The notes below the pieces were generated by a model. That model made no database searches. It had not been told where the DNA came from and was given only the letters and a program-made list of their open reading frames with translations. Positions 30,622-44,468 of a DNA stretch of 64,000 nt are shown here, piece by piece. A program made the translations under genes and the position numbers. Within the stretch, counting starts at the first letter, position 1. Every line of letters starts with the position of its first letter. The DNA comes from Auanema rhodensis (Eukaryota; Nematoda; Chromadorea; Rhabditida; Rhabditidae), in contig OZ059896.1 of the NCBI GenBank assembly GCA_964057225.1, positions 17,248,501 to 17,312,500 of the forward strand, given 5' to 3'.

Positions 30622-31177
30622 TGTGATATGCTTCAAATTAGAAAGTGAAAAATAAGGAAAATGATAAGAAATAATGAATAGTCTTATCCACTGAAGAAAG
30701 AGAAATATAGCCGACTAATCGTATTAGAACTGTGGGAGGAGTATAAATGATAACAAAACTTAGAAAGTTGAGATAAAAGCTTTGAGAAGATTAAGACTCA
30801 GAATGAAAATTTGAAAAGGTACAAGCACCATATATCCATCTATCCGTCTATTCAATACTCTCTTCTATCTATATTTTTTCTTTTTTTCATATTTTCATAT
30901 AATAGCACATATATTCTGATAATTAGACTAAAAACCCAATTGTATTAGAAGATATTACTGATAATCTTTTAAATGTTTTTTTGCTTCATTTCCATGGATT
31001 ATACATATCATTAGACCTTTTACTTATTTTTCTTTATTCTATCAAATGAATCCTAACAAATCATTTTTGGTTTTTTATATTTTATCCTTATCTTGATCTA
31101 TTTCATAGCATTTCAATAAACTTTACAAGATTAATAATATAAATATTTATATTAATTATTTATTTATTTAACTATTC

Positions 31178-31239
<62 letters not shown>

Positions 31240-31452
31240 AAATAATAAATATAATTATATAATTAACTGTTCCAATCTTCATTTATACAGAATAGCATGA
31301 TCTAGCAGAAAATTTGAATTAGTATTTGGTTGGCGTGCAATACGTGAACTAATGCGTCACACGTACAGAAAAAAAAGCAAAAACTCATTTTTGTTTTTGA
31401 TTTGCTTGTGAACGGTTGCTATTCAATTCCTGAGCTGACTCAATAATTCTAT
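30622..31452. other. Intergenic between the globin-like and glycosyltransferase-like genes
   Basis: AT-rich; upstream region of the minus-strand globin-like gene. Holds a microsatellite hairpin at 31180-31240. No exon seen. Confidence 0.6.
31180..31240. repeat. (AAT)n followed by (ATT)n, self-complementary microsatellite
   Basis: About 13 AAT units run directly into about six ATT units, so the strand can fold into a long A-T hairpin. Confidence 0.9.
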
Positions 31453-32923
31453 TTAAAAAAGTTTTCTTCTGCTGTTGTCTTCCAGTAGCTGAACATAGAG
31501 ATTACGGAAACGAGTCAAACATCGAGCAATATCATCATTGAGCATAACTTGTAGTAGCGGATAAGTTAAATACCAATTTCTCACATCATAAAGCGGATGT
31601 AGGATATGCGAATCAGTTGTCATATTGGCATATTCTAAAATAATTAACTGTAAAGAAGTGTTTATCTTTTCAAAAGACTTGTTTGTGCTTAAATACCTTG
31701 GATTGTATCTTTATCGGGCCAAAAAGCTCTGTCGATGCGGAAGGGAGGCATGACAGATTTACCTACCCATTCTTCTCGGAATTCACTCAAATGTTGCAGA
31801 AATTACCAAAATCTATTCAAATACATGCAAATAAGTACCTTTTGTTTTCAAATATCGCTAATTTTTCCGAGATAATAATTTGATCTGCATACCAGCTTTC
31901 GCTGACATAAGGTTTTCCTCTTCCATTTGCTATAAGTTCTTCCGAAAATTCAACAAATAACCGTTCAGCTAGTACATCTCCACTAGAAAGCCATTTCTTT
32001 TCAACACCTAGAAACGGATTCCAGTGAAAAAGCCATTTATTTTCAAAAGAAATATTGAAATACCTAGTAAATCTCTCCATAACATGGCTGACATTGCTAT
32101 TGTAGCCATTGGACGCATGGGAAAACTTTAAAAAAGTCATGTTCAAACGATATAAAAGTTGTTCTCATAGAGAAAATAAGATTAATGTTTAACCTTTCAT
32201 TACGTCCAGGTTTTGATGTCATTCCGCAACATTCAGCATTATATAAAAAAATATTTTGTGGCCATTGTGGCACATGATTGTCAAGTGTGAATATCCATAA
32301 ATCAGAATCTGATGTAATTAAGATATCTGTATCTTCTATAGTCAACTTCGCAGCAGAAGCTACATATATACGACAAGTCTTTGAAATTAATTAACTCAAT
32401 AGCATATCAGTATACATCTGATGATCTACCTGAGCAATAGTATGGCTAGGTGCTTTTGATGTTGAAAGGAAAATGAATCTTGCCTGTATTACATGATTAT
32501 TTATTCAAATTGTCAGAATCCGCTTTATGACTTACCTGCAGAACTTTCAAAAGCATAATAATGAATTGAGATGCAGCATCTGAATATGAATCTTCAGAAT
32601 TTGCAAAGCAAATTATAGAAGAAACGCCTAATCGTTTCCAAAATAAAACTGTAATGGGTAGTGGAAAAAGATAAATTGAATTATGATCTGCACCCAATAC
32701 AGCTGATATATTCTTTAACAAATTTTTTTCTGATTTGTTATTGAAATCGTCGACTTACATGATGCACTATTGGATATTGTCTTGAAATGCTTCTAACTAA
32801 CTCTAAAATTTGGCTCTTAGCTTCACTTTGCTTCATAAAGTGCGAATAGGAACTAAATTGGATTTTCTGTTAGTAATTTTTGAATTCGATTCTTTACCGT
32901 CTATAATGAATTGCATAACACAT
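31453..32923 (-). CDS. Putative nucleotide-diphospho-sugar transferase (nematode glycosyltransferase-like)
   Basis: Nine exons (32898-32923, 32759-32852, 32536-32712, 32430-32483, 32194-32378, 32064-32125, 31839-32007, 31697-31785, 31453-31634) join in phase to 345 residues. Central features are VASAAKLT followed by DTDILITSDSDLWIF, where the DSD looks like the metal/nucleotide-sugar binding motif of GT-A glycosyltransferases; then NIFLYNAECCGM, RPMATIAMSAMLWRDLL, ESWYADQ, RIDRAFWP and a C-terminal DSHILHPLYDVRNW. This order recalls a large nematode family of putative sugar transferases; the assignment is by remembered pattern and is not certain. The N-terminus is the weak point: the start used (32923) follows an acceptor TTATAG, but a membrane anchor expected for a Golgi type II enzyme is absent, so an upstream exon may be missed. 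Confidence 0.55.
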
Positions 32924-34318
<1,395 letters not shown>

Positions 34319-37058
34319 TTAAAGAAGATCATCTGGAATGGCTGATCCCTTTCTGGAAAATGATCGAAGAGATCCCGTATCAAAAGAGTGACTAACACTC
34401 AGATATGTGCGAGATATTCTGAAATTAATAAAAACCATATAATATATGTTATTCTATAGCAAACATATATAATTCTATTAATGAATAATAATAATATCAA
34501 AATATAAAATAGAAAGTTAGTCACACCAAAGCAAACAAATTATTAGAAATGCTTTCTGATTAGCTAGCATCAAATGGATTAAACAAGCAATGGAGATGAT
34601 GTGACAAACCTTCGTAGATCTTTCCACACTTGCCTAGTATTTCGTCGTTCTTGATGAGCTAACAATAGTTCGTTTGGTCCTTCTGTCTCTGACAGTGACG
34701 CTCGTGAATCACCCACATCTTCATCATCATCCTGTAAAATTGAAATGAATATAGTTTTTCTATACTATACAGTTTATGCTTTACTATACCTTTACGATAA
34801 CATAGTAAGCTGTTAAGAGTGCAGCACAATTTGCTGCAATGGAGATGATGGAGAGTATTGGCTGCATATGACCACTGGATACAGCCAGAATATTTACTGC
34901 AAATACGTTGAGTTATTCGATGAATTATGTTGGTTCTCTGAGCGTTGTCAGCAGAATATTGTGTGACTTACATAGTCTATTATTCTCAAAATGATTTATA
35001 GTCAAGCTTAAGGTTGTAATAAATGCTGAAGGTACTTGAACTATTAAAAAACTTATGGTAACCGTTGTTATCAATATTCGTGTTTGATCTCGTGGAGTAC
35101 GACCAAAGCGATTACTGCAATAGATAATACATGAAAACTATATTTCAAGTAATTGCTTCAAAACATTTAGAAAGAATAAAACTGACTGTCGATTAAGTGA
35201 TCCCATATCAATTTCCGGTTCACGAATAAATCCTACATGCAGAAGTGAGAGAAGAAAGCCGGGTATTAAGAATTGGACTACAAAATCAGCTAATGGTAGG
35301 AAAATCTAAAATTTTATTTCCTTATTGCTGAACATTTTGAGAATTCAAAAAGCAATATATGAATGAGGAAGAGAAGAGTATTACCTTCCAAAAAGACCTA
35401 TGTCCTATATTCATCAATGCTCCATCACGTATCATACATCGTGAAGCCCATTGAGCCGTTGGTTCGGTATCTTCAAAAATAGAATTTGTCAAAGATTAAA
35501 ATCAAAATCTAAAAAAAGATGGAAAATATTTAAACAAAGAAACTCACCCATACAGAATTGATATACAGTTGTATCATGCTCGAAGAAACGTAGAATACCC
35601 AATGTAATGCAAATGAAGATGATAGCCCATATTGCACGAGAAAAACGTTCAATCGTTCGTAACTTCAAGGTATTTCGATGATATTGAGTTAAAAACCTAA
35701 AATATTCAAATTAATTTTTATTTTATTATGTTATTCATGCCTTGCTGCAGCTAGAAGAACCCCAAACAACGTCATCATCGTATCAACGGTATGTGGTATT
35801 ACTTCCATAGATGATCGAAATAGATGACACATAGCAACGGATTGATTTAGAGATCTAAAATTAGGAATATTAGACATTTCAATTTAAAAATGGATTGATA
35901 TTTTGAAATCTAAAACACACACACAGCCGATTACATAACTATTCAATATATAAATAAATCATATTTTGATGAAAACACGTAATCACGCCATTCTAATAAT
36001 ATAAAAATTGATGTTTAAACTCAAATAAGTTCGTTAAAACCTGAGTACTTCCTTGTTTAAGCTAATTTGAAATCATTTTCATTAATTTTATTCATTAAAT
36101 CATCTTATTAACTATACTATAGCTATATATATATAGAGAGAGAGAGAGAAAGAGAGAAAGAGAAAGCTATAGTATGTTGTTTAGTTTAAAATTTCAATTA
36201 ATAACCTAGTGCCATCTCCGATGATATAATACCAAACTGTGAATGGCATAGGTGATAAAACACTTATCCAGCCACATGTTGCCAGTAGCCATATCATCTG
36301 ATGTAATGGATTTGGCTAAAAATAAAAAATAAATATAAATATTACATGAGAATCGTAAAATAATGAAAAGAAACTAACATATCTTCGATCACCATCACGT
36401 TTTTCTCTTTTGCCCATTCCTAGCATAACAGCACATAAGGGTGCAATGAGTGTAAGCAATAGCATTGGATATACAAATCCATAAACAACCTATTCAATTA
36501 ATTATTTATTTTTTTATATTCATAAAAATTTTCAAAAAAACTGCTGCAAGTTTAACTTACCATATGTGACCATCCATTGTTTAAACGACCAAACATAAAG
36601 CTAACATTCAATGATACTTCACATCTTTTTCGTGGGAAATCATAGAAGAATCCATCACCACAACAACATTTTGAAGCCTGGAATAGATTGAACATAGACT
36701 TCATAGAACAAGAAAAATTGAATAAAGTCATTATTCGTCATTACCCGTTGATCTTCAGTTGCACATTGATCAGAAGGCAAAATTGAGATGTTATGTATTC
36801 GAAGATCTTCATCACCATCAATAATCGTCAGGTGCATTGAACCAACATCAAACTTGAAAACTTTAATTTTACGTAGAAAATACAAAAAAAAAACAAAAAG
36901 AGACGCATTCAAATGAATTTATATAGAAGATACATACTTGCCAGTGAAATGGCTGAAAGTATCAGACAATTTGTTATAAAGTGGATAGATTCATAAGTAC
37001 CCCCAGATATATCTATGTACATATAAGCATTTGAGGATTGAGGGTGGACTGGCTGCAT
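34319..37058 (-). CDS. Seven-transmembrane receptor, rhodopsin-like (peptide-receptor type), with Cys-rich N-terminus
   Basis: Thirteen exons (36938-37058, 36745-36860, 36561-36677, 36379-36489, 36206-36315, 35741-35854, 35548-35696, 35385-35470, 35187-35305, 34972-35114, 34790-34896, 34610-34731, 34319-34418) join exactly to 504 residues. A hydrophobic segment [16 protein letters not shown] near residue 28 may be a signal sequence. Then comes an extracellular part with NIS and a CCCGDGFF motif. Seven helices follow, recognisable as [89 protein letters not shown] and [21 protein letters not shown] replaces the usual DRY at the end of helix 3. The C-tail is acidic and Ser-rich. The intron after exon 6 (35697-35740) uses a GC donor. 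Ligand unknown; family A is inferred from topology and the helix 3 and 6 patterns. Confidence 0.83.
36134..36165. repeat. Short (GA)n tract in a receptor intron
   Basis: GA repeats with AAAGA interruptions within the intron between receptor exons 5 and 6. Confidence 0.85.
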
Positions 37059-37148
37059 TTAGAGATCGGAAACTGAACATTCATCTTGTGTTGCATATGA
37101 ATATGGTCTATGTAGCTCGTTTGGTGAATTATAGGTTAAAAAAGGCAT
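37059..37148 (-). promoter_or_regulatory. In-frame upstream open frame ending directly at the receptor start codon
   Basis: An ATG at 37148, 2 nt after an acceptor TATATATAG, opens a 29-codon frame beginning MPFLTYNSPNELHRP. Its TAA stop abuts the receptor ATG (TAAATG) in the same frame. It may be a translational control element, or the true N-terminus separated by a stop. Confidence 0.4.
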
Positions 37149-40100
37149 CACTATATATAGTTAATGATAAATTTTTAACCTAAAAATACAAATTTTTTTA
37201 TGAAAATATATCTTTAAACATCAAAAATGTAGGTTTTATGTTAAGTTTTGTAATAATAAGGATAAAAGTGTACTATGTAGACTACTTTTAGACACATTTG
37301 AAAAAAAAAGTTTTTTTTTAAATATACTTTGTGATCTACTAATTGAGATGTTGCGAATTGTAACTCCCTCTCATCACCATATCTCTCTCTTTCTCTCTCT
37401 CTCTCGCTCGCTCTCTCTCTAGCTTTCCTTATATCTCATTCTCTGTTCCCTTTCTTTTCTATATAAATCTCTCCATATTTATTCTTCTAACTTGCTCTCT
37501 AATTCTCTCTATATCTCTATGTTAATTTGGAGTTTCAAGTTCTTATGGAAATGCCATATAGATTCACAACATAAGGCTGATGATGTCATTGTCCGAGGGA
37601 ACTACAAATTAAACTTGCTGTCAAAACTAGAAAGATGTAAGTATAAGAGTGTCAGATATAGAAAGATGATGTCTAATGTGTAAAACTAACAAAAAGCTTT
37701 TGAATTTTTTCCGGAAATTATGTTCCGGTTAATATGCCTATTCTACTTAAATTTTTCGAAAAAAGAAGAAGTTAAAGGCTTAAAATTTGAAAATTTATAA
37801 ATAATATACAATATGATATTCATAAATTGCAGATATTTTGATCTTAATAAAGTAAAAGTGAACTTATTGGCCTATGAAACGGATTGATTTTCCAAAGGTT
37901 TAGAAAGGATAATTTAGGATTTTGATAAGTACATATACGATTTAGATGATGATGATGTATTGATATTATCAATAAAATGATTATAATTCTATTTAAAAAT
38001 AAAAAAAATTGCTGTGTGTAGAAGCAAACAACTCTTAAGGTTCTGCTCTGGTTACAAATCTAAAGCAGGGATTATGTGTAAATTGAAGAAAAAGTGAAGG
38101 ATTACTCAAGACGATCAAGACATTTGTGATATTTTCGTCGTAATGAGCAATGGTCATTCAGTTTTCGTTGTTTTTTTCTGTCATTTATTTGATATTTATA
38201 ATCAGCATTAGGAACAAGTTGATATATAGTATGATACAGATGTTATAACAACGTTTTTTCTGGATATACATAGCTTGTCAACGAAATGTCAAAAGTTCCG
38301 TCAAAACGTGAAATAGTGTAGGTAGATGGCCTTAAATGGGTTAAAAAGAGTAATCCTTTTTAGGATGATACATGAGTGATAGGCGAGGTTTTGCTGCAAA
38401 TTAAAATTCTGGCAAAGAGGTAGACATGGATGAGAGTAAGATAGAATGAAGTTGAGAAAAAGAACTAGATGAACAGAATTTGTATGAGAATGAGAGCATA
38501 GCGGGATGAGCAACAGCGTGGAGATCGGTGAGAGCTAACGCAATATGAGTAATCGAAAAAAATGGTTGATAATCCTCAAAAATATTTTTTTATCATTTGA
38601 ATTCTATTTGAGTGAATCAATCGTCTACAATTCTTGAATTAGGTTTGATGAATAGAATGAATAGAGTGCAACTTGCCTGAAGTTGACTCAAGCCCATGGA
38701 AAATCTCTGAAATTGACATTTTCACAGAGATGATCATGATATGGAAAGATTAAAAAAATATTAAAATAGCGCTGAGATAAAATAAAAATAAAATCGGAAA
38801 TGAACAGAAGAATCTGAATAAATAGCACGTCGAAGGAGAATATCAAAAATCTTTCCTATCATATTAACGTCAGAGATAGAAGCATTATGAGCTGCCAGAA
38901 CAACCCATTCTATCAGGAATTTATCTGATGATGTCAAAATCAAAGAGATTATAAATTAAGGATAGCAAAAGAGTAGAAAAAGCGACCAGCTGGACGATGG
39001 AACAAAATATTTTCTACGAGTTTTTTATAATCTGAGTTGCCATTTTTTTCCTGTTAGGTGTGTATGAATATATTCAACGTCATCTTTAAATATATTTGTG
39101 TAAAATAACATTAATTCAATAATTATTAGTAGACATTAACATAAATTAATTTTTATGCATAATTATTGAATAAAAATATAGAAATATAGAGAGAAGAGAG
39201 AATGAGCTATGAGATTCGGAATGAAATCAGATCTATTCATTGCGAGTAAAGAGAGACTACTACAAGTCTCTTGGAATCTTGCACATTACTATTAAATGTT
39301 ATAATAAATAAATAAATATTTTCCCACAGCTATTCTGTACATGATGAGTACGTTCAGATTAAACGAGTATCAGTTAGGCGAGCTTTCAGCAAGCAGTTCA
39401 AATCAGAAAATTAACTGAAAAAGAATGCATCTAAAGTCTCAAATGCAGGCATCGACTAAACAAATTAGATAAGACTAAGATATTTTTCTGTATATTGCTT
39501 TGAGATAAGAAAACTACTTCAGAACGTTGTACAAGAACATTAAATTCCATATTTTCAACCTAAATATTCTATATGTATGTTGGTGCTAAAAAAACTATAA
39601 TATAATCAATGGCATTAGATAATTATCATTGAACATGAAATAAGATATTTTTTCAACTTAGAGTAGAAGCTAATTTGAAAAAAAAAACTTTATTAGAACA
39701 TAATGGGGCCAATACTATGAACTATCGTGATAACCAAATTATTATTTTGCATCATTAGCATATTAAATAATTTCATTTTTATTTACATGCTTCAGCAATT
39801 CGGTTGCATTTTATTCAATTCTCAAACTCTACGACTCGCTTAAGGTGTTATGTTTAGTTAAGGAATCATGAAAGTTTCAGTAGTCACAAATATGAAACTA
39901 TGAAAATAAAAAAAGTTGAAGAGGCAAGAAGTTTGAAACGAGATGAAACATGGTAAAAAAAAGAATAGAAGGATAGAGATGGAAGCAGGCAACAGATCGA
40001 GCATGAGTTGAAGATAACCCACAAAAGCCTTGAGGATGAGCGACACCCAGAGTCGGATTCCCAAGTTGAGACCCGGATGGGGTCAAATGGCGCTCGAATG

Positions 40101-40888
40101 CAGCGACATCCGACAATCTCATTAGGAGTAAAAGATCCGACGGAAGGCAAAGAAGATTCAGAAAAGATAGAGGATGATACTGGGAAAAGAAATAAATACC
40201 AGATAACAATTTGATCATAAAGATGAAAAATTGATCAAATTCACCGAAGTTTCAGCTTGAGTCAAGTCATTGAATGGGTTTATAGAAGAGGCTTATTATC
40301 AAAGTTCGTTCAAGTTTAGAGATCATTAGGTTTGTTAGTCAAACTGAATAGCGACCTTCAGAATGAATGGGGAAATTTTGCTGAGTTTAAAGAGCAGATG
40401 ATATATCAATTTGTTCAAAATCTGGTTAATATGAAATACCAAAAGAGGATAGAGAGGGAAGAGAGAGAGAAGGGAGAAAAACATATATGTATATGAAGCA
40501 ATGGATATAAAAAGAAAAAAAGAGAAAAAGAATTAAGCATAGATCGTAGATAACCAAGAAGAAAACGATATAACACACTAGACATTAAGTAACTATCGAC
40601 ATCAGTAAGAACCAATGATGAAGTCCACATATACCAAGACTGAGAATTTCCAAAAAGTTATATCTGTTCGCAACAATTTGTTTCAAAATTGTTAATAAGT
40701 TTAATTAAAATAAGTAGGAAGGAAAAATGTTGAGAGAAAGAACAGTGATTCTTTCTCAAGCCGTGATAAAAAATCATATTTCTTGAGAATATAACAAAGT
40801 AAAGATAATGAAATTTCATAATTCTACAAAGTAGCTTTTCATAGCCTGATGTCTTCTTCGCCTTCTCGTGTCAAAGCCACGTTTTGTT
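37149..40888. other. Intergenic, 3.7 kb, upstream of the receptor and downstream of tyrosinase
   Basis: Mostly AT-rich with a CT-rich stretch at 37380-37425. The only patch with unusual composition is 40010-40175, listed separately. No complete exon was supported. Confidence 0.5.
40010..40175. other. GC-richer patch, open in several frames on both strands
   Basis: Noticeably richer in GC than the flanks. On the minus strand it follows a good acceptor (TTCTTTTCCCAG) and reads open with a Cys-containing frame (GCRCIRAPFDPIRVSTW), but no consensus donor follows. A 68-codon frame is open on the plus strand. It may be an orphan exon, a non-coding RNA or a relic. Confidence 0.3.
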
Positions 40889-43800
40889 TTAATTACTTCC
40901 GTATGTAGTTCTTGGAGAGGTCCGCATCCTCTGAAGTGTAAGCGGCATGTCTTCATGATCGAGACTACCACTAAAAATTCAAAAAGACATAATAATTAAA
41001 CTACAGGATAGACATTGTGTAGTTATAATTGGTGAATGTTGTCACTTCACTATAAACATATTCAATGAACAAAATCTCTACGACTGTGCTTTAGAATAAA
41101 GGAAACAGCAATGAGAAATGTGCTAAAAGTATAATGACGAATTTCAAGAAAATACTTTTTAAATTGATATTTTATTGCAAAGCCCGTCGTTTATAAACAT
41201 TTGAAGAATGATGACAGTAGTGAAAATATGACAGATAAGCCCGATATAATAAAATCTATGAATATTAGATAGAAGGTAAGTAGAAAGATGGAGCAAAAGA
41301 GATTAGAAGACATATGAAAGGATTAACAGAATCCAGGGAACACAATCCTCTGTATAACTGCCATTATATAACAAGTCTGTGGCCATTCTGGAGGAAAAAA
41401 AAAATGAAAAAGCAATTAGTAGTAAGTATATATATATATATTTTTCGTATACATTTGAATTATAATTTAAAGGATACGAAGAGTTAATAACGAATTTTTG
41501 AGTGACAAGCAATCTTTTATCCTCGGTGATACGTGGGATGAGCACCACACATTCCTTGTAATTCGCTCACTGAGTGACAAGTGCTGAAAACATTTTTTTC
41601 AAATTCATCATATGCAAATGAAAAAAAAATTATTTGGGCTCTCAATGGCGCATACAACTGACCGGCAACTCTTTCTGCAGTTTTCTTGCATGAATTCTAG
41701 CCAACAGAGTCCGCGGGATGAGTAGAGAGGGCATTGAGTGGCGAAATCAGAACAAGCTGAAAACAAAATATCATTTCCATTCATAGAATTCGGAAATCGT
41801 TGTTGAAATCGTCCTGATAGAAATTATAGAAATGCTCACAATTGTTATCGTTGTATGGAGTACATACGCAAGAAGCTTGGCACATCTTGTGCATAATCGA
41901 CATCTTAGCTTGACAACTGAAATGGGTGAAATGCGACACAGTTAACTATTTTTGAAACACATACCCTCCGTTTTGAGCCCAAACACGACAGCACTTATTC
42001 TCGTTGAAGCACTTTCCAGTCTTGCCGATGTTATGTGAAGGCATAGGAGGATGTGGAACAGGTCTGGGTGCATCAAATGCTAAAGATTCTACTAAGTTAC
42101 TATTCCGATATGAGCTTTACCTGGTTGCGAGGAAGGTGAGCTAACGGTAGCATGAGAATCTCCACAAGCCTGAGCTCTAGTAGAGGAGCACATTCCACAT
42201 TCTCTTCTACAGTTCTCAGCCATCCAATCAGCATGATTGCTACATGCTCCTTCTTTCTTGTATAATTTACAGAGCTTGTGACGGTTGACGCAAGCTGAAG
42301 TTGGCGAATATGATAACAATTTCAACAAAATTCACTAACTATCTTGTAGTTTGTAATCGGTTGGTTTACATTGGCCACAACTAGCTGGACAAGCTACAGA
42401 CATAACGGCAGCGAACTGCTTCTTCTTACATTCGCCCTTGGCAGCCCAACTAGCGCAACATGGATGATTATTATAACAACGCTAAAATTATAACCTTTAG
42501 CATTGAATCCTGAATACATAGCAAACCTCCTCAGATTTATAATTTACAACTGGATATTTGTTAATAGGTTTGTGAGTATCTCTCTGTAACAATTTCAACG
42601 TCGTACGACTTCTGGACAAACTTACAGCTGGAGCGCGACAATTTCCGAATTGTGTTTGACTTGTGCTACTGCAAACACTTTCGAAACAAGGATCAATATC
42701 TAAATATATTTTTGCAAAACAATAAATTTAGGTTTGTCTTACTTCCAACTCTGCGGCAAAGTCCGCCTGGCTTTATCTTAGAAACACAACGACGTAAGTT
42801 GGGGTTACAGAAAAGATACCTAAATGAATATCAAATTATTACGTACACGTCTTTGCAACATACTTTGATCCTCCACAATTATTTGGATCATTTCCACAGA
42901 CTGGTCTATCTTCATAATCATAGAGTTCGTCAGTATAGAGATTACTTAGTCCATCCTCAACAACAAAAAGTCTGAAAGGTAATGCGTCGAATTCACTCTA
43001 GGAAACAATAAGTACCTGAAAGGAGTTAACACAGCATTGATTCGATGGTTGTTGTTGTAGCAATTGGTACGGGTATTGTATTGAGTATCACGTTGATTTC
43101 TTGTCTGTCAAGTATTTTATGTATCACTTTCATGTTTTCAAATGTATGTAGATACCTGTCTTAATTGGCGATAATCTTCCCAAACTTTGTCAACATAAGC
43201 ATGGTGAAGGAAAAAGATAGGATCGTTAGTTGAAGTGGTAGTAGTTTCCATATGTCCACCAACCCAAACGTGAACATCACCATGTCTAAACTCGAGTGCT
43301 GATCTATTGTAATTACAAGACTGAAAAATGCAAAAATTAACAAAAATTCTACAATCTTAAAATACCGCAAGACTTCCTCCAGAAGTAGCGGCCAGAACGT
43401 TCTCAACTTGGTGATAACGGACAGTATCCATCATATCTTGGTAACGGAAAACAGTAGTCTGTCCATTCCATTGATCAAGACGTCTACGCACGCTTCCCTA
43501 AAAATGTATTTAATTACATTCGGTTCTGGATTCATGAAGAACCTGAGTTCCGGAGAATCCTCCAAAAAGACCATCATTTAGAATGCCGTTAAGAACTGAG
43601 CCCATCAATTCATTTGAGAACATAACTAAAACACCGTTGATAAATATAAAAACTCAATTTAACATACTTGAATTAGATGGAGAATTGCTAATGCTAAGTC
43701 GAATATCATCATCAAGAGTGGAATCCCAGTATGGCAAAGCCATATTAGCATATGGATAACGTCCGTTTACTTGAATAGTACGAACACCAATTTCTAATCT

Positions 43801-44468
43801 CTTAATAAACTCTCTGTGCCATGGTAAGAACGCTGGTCCAGAGTGAGCACCAGGAGATGTTGAGGTACTTGAATGCCACCCAGACAATGTACGATAAATT
43901 CCATTAGTACCGGCAATAGAACGGAAAGCAGATGCATATCTAATATTAAATGAAATAATGTGGAAAATAATAATTTTTCTCTTACGCGTTTCTTTCGTCA
44001 TCGGACAACATACGGAATTCTCTACGTCTAACTTTACGCATGACTTGACCATCTCTCAAACGACAACCAGCAGATGAGTAGGAAGCTCCTGAACAATGGT
44101 AAAAACAAAGATTTTAAAACAAATAATATTGAACCTTCCATGAAGTTGCAAATGCATTGAATAGTCAAACAATCATAAACATCGGAAGGTAAGGCTGGTC
44201 CATTGGCAGCTAAAACTGGACCAGCACCTAAGCCTCCAATTGATGGCAGTCTGCTAGTCGAGAATATGGGATCAATTTTCTGTAAACCAAATACAGTTTA
44301 CTGATCAGATGATAATATTCAAACCTTTGACATAATTTCCCAGTTGTTAATATTATTACAAGTCAGCTTCTCTGCAGGTGTTAAGTCTCCTGCTAAACAA
44401 GCTGCAGATTGAGCTCGCACAGAGCTCAAGTAAGACACACATAACGCGAGCCCAAGTAGAAGTCGCAT
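40889..44468 (-). CDS. Secreted tyrosinase with four ShK-type Cys-rich domains
   Basis: Type-3 copper phenol oxidase of the nematode tyr family, likely for cuticle or eggshell tanning. Eighteen exons from 44325-44468 to 41663-41756 plus 40889-40970 join in phase to 710 residues. A signal peptide MRLLLGLALCVSYLSSVRA is followed by CRLRDGQVMRKV, CuA residues in GWHSS and AHSGPAFLPWHREF, and CuB residues in FRHGDVHVWVGGH and NDPIFFLHHAYVDKVW. The C-terminal half has ShK-like six-Cys domains at about 42365-42480, 42180-42294, 41840-42040 and 41663-41756. The ATG lies 3 nt after acceptor CTTATAG, a likely trans-splice site. Uncertain: the last exon is reached by a 692-nt intron, far longer than the others; reading on in the previous exon would instead stop at 41608 after about 18 more residues. 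The gene is divergent from the plus-strand gene at 45535. Confidence 0.93.

Noticed and set aside
36661-37058. A separate tiny exon upstream of the receptor extracellular part
   Set aside because: At first the segment 36938-36952 looked like a micro-exon with a GC donor. One continuous exon 36938-37058 with a normal GT donor explains it better.
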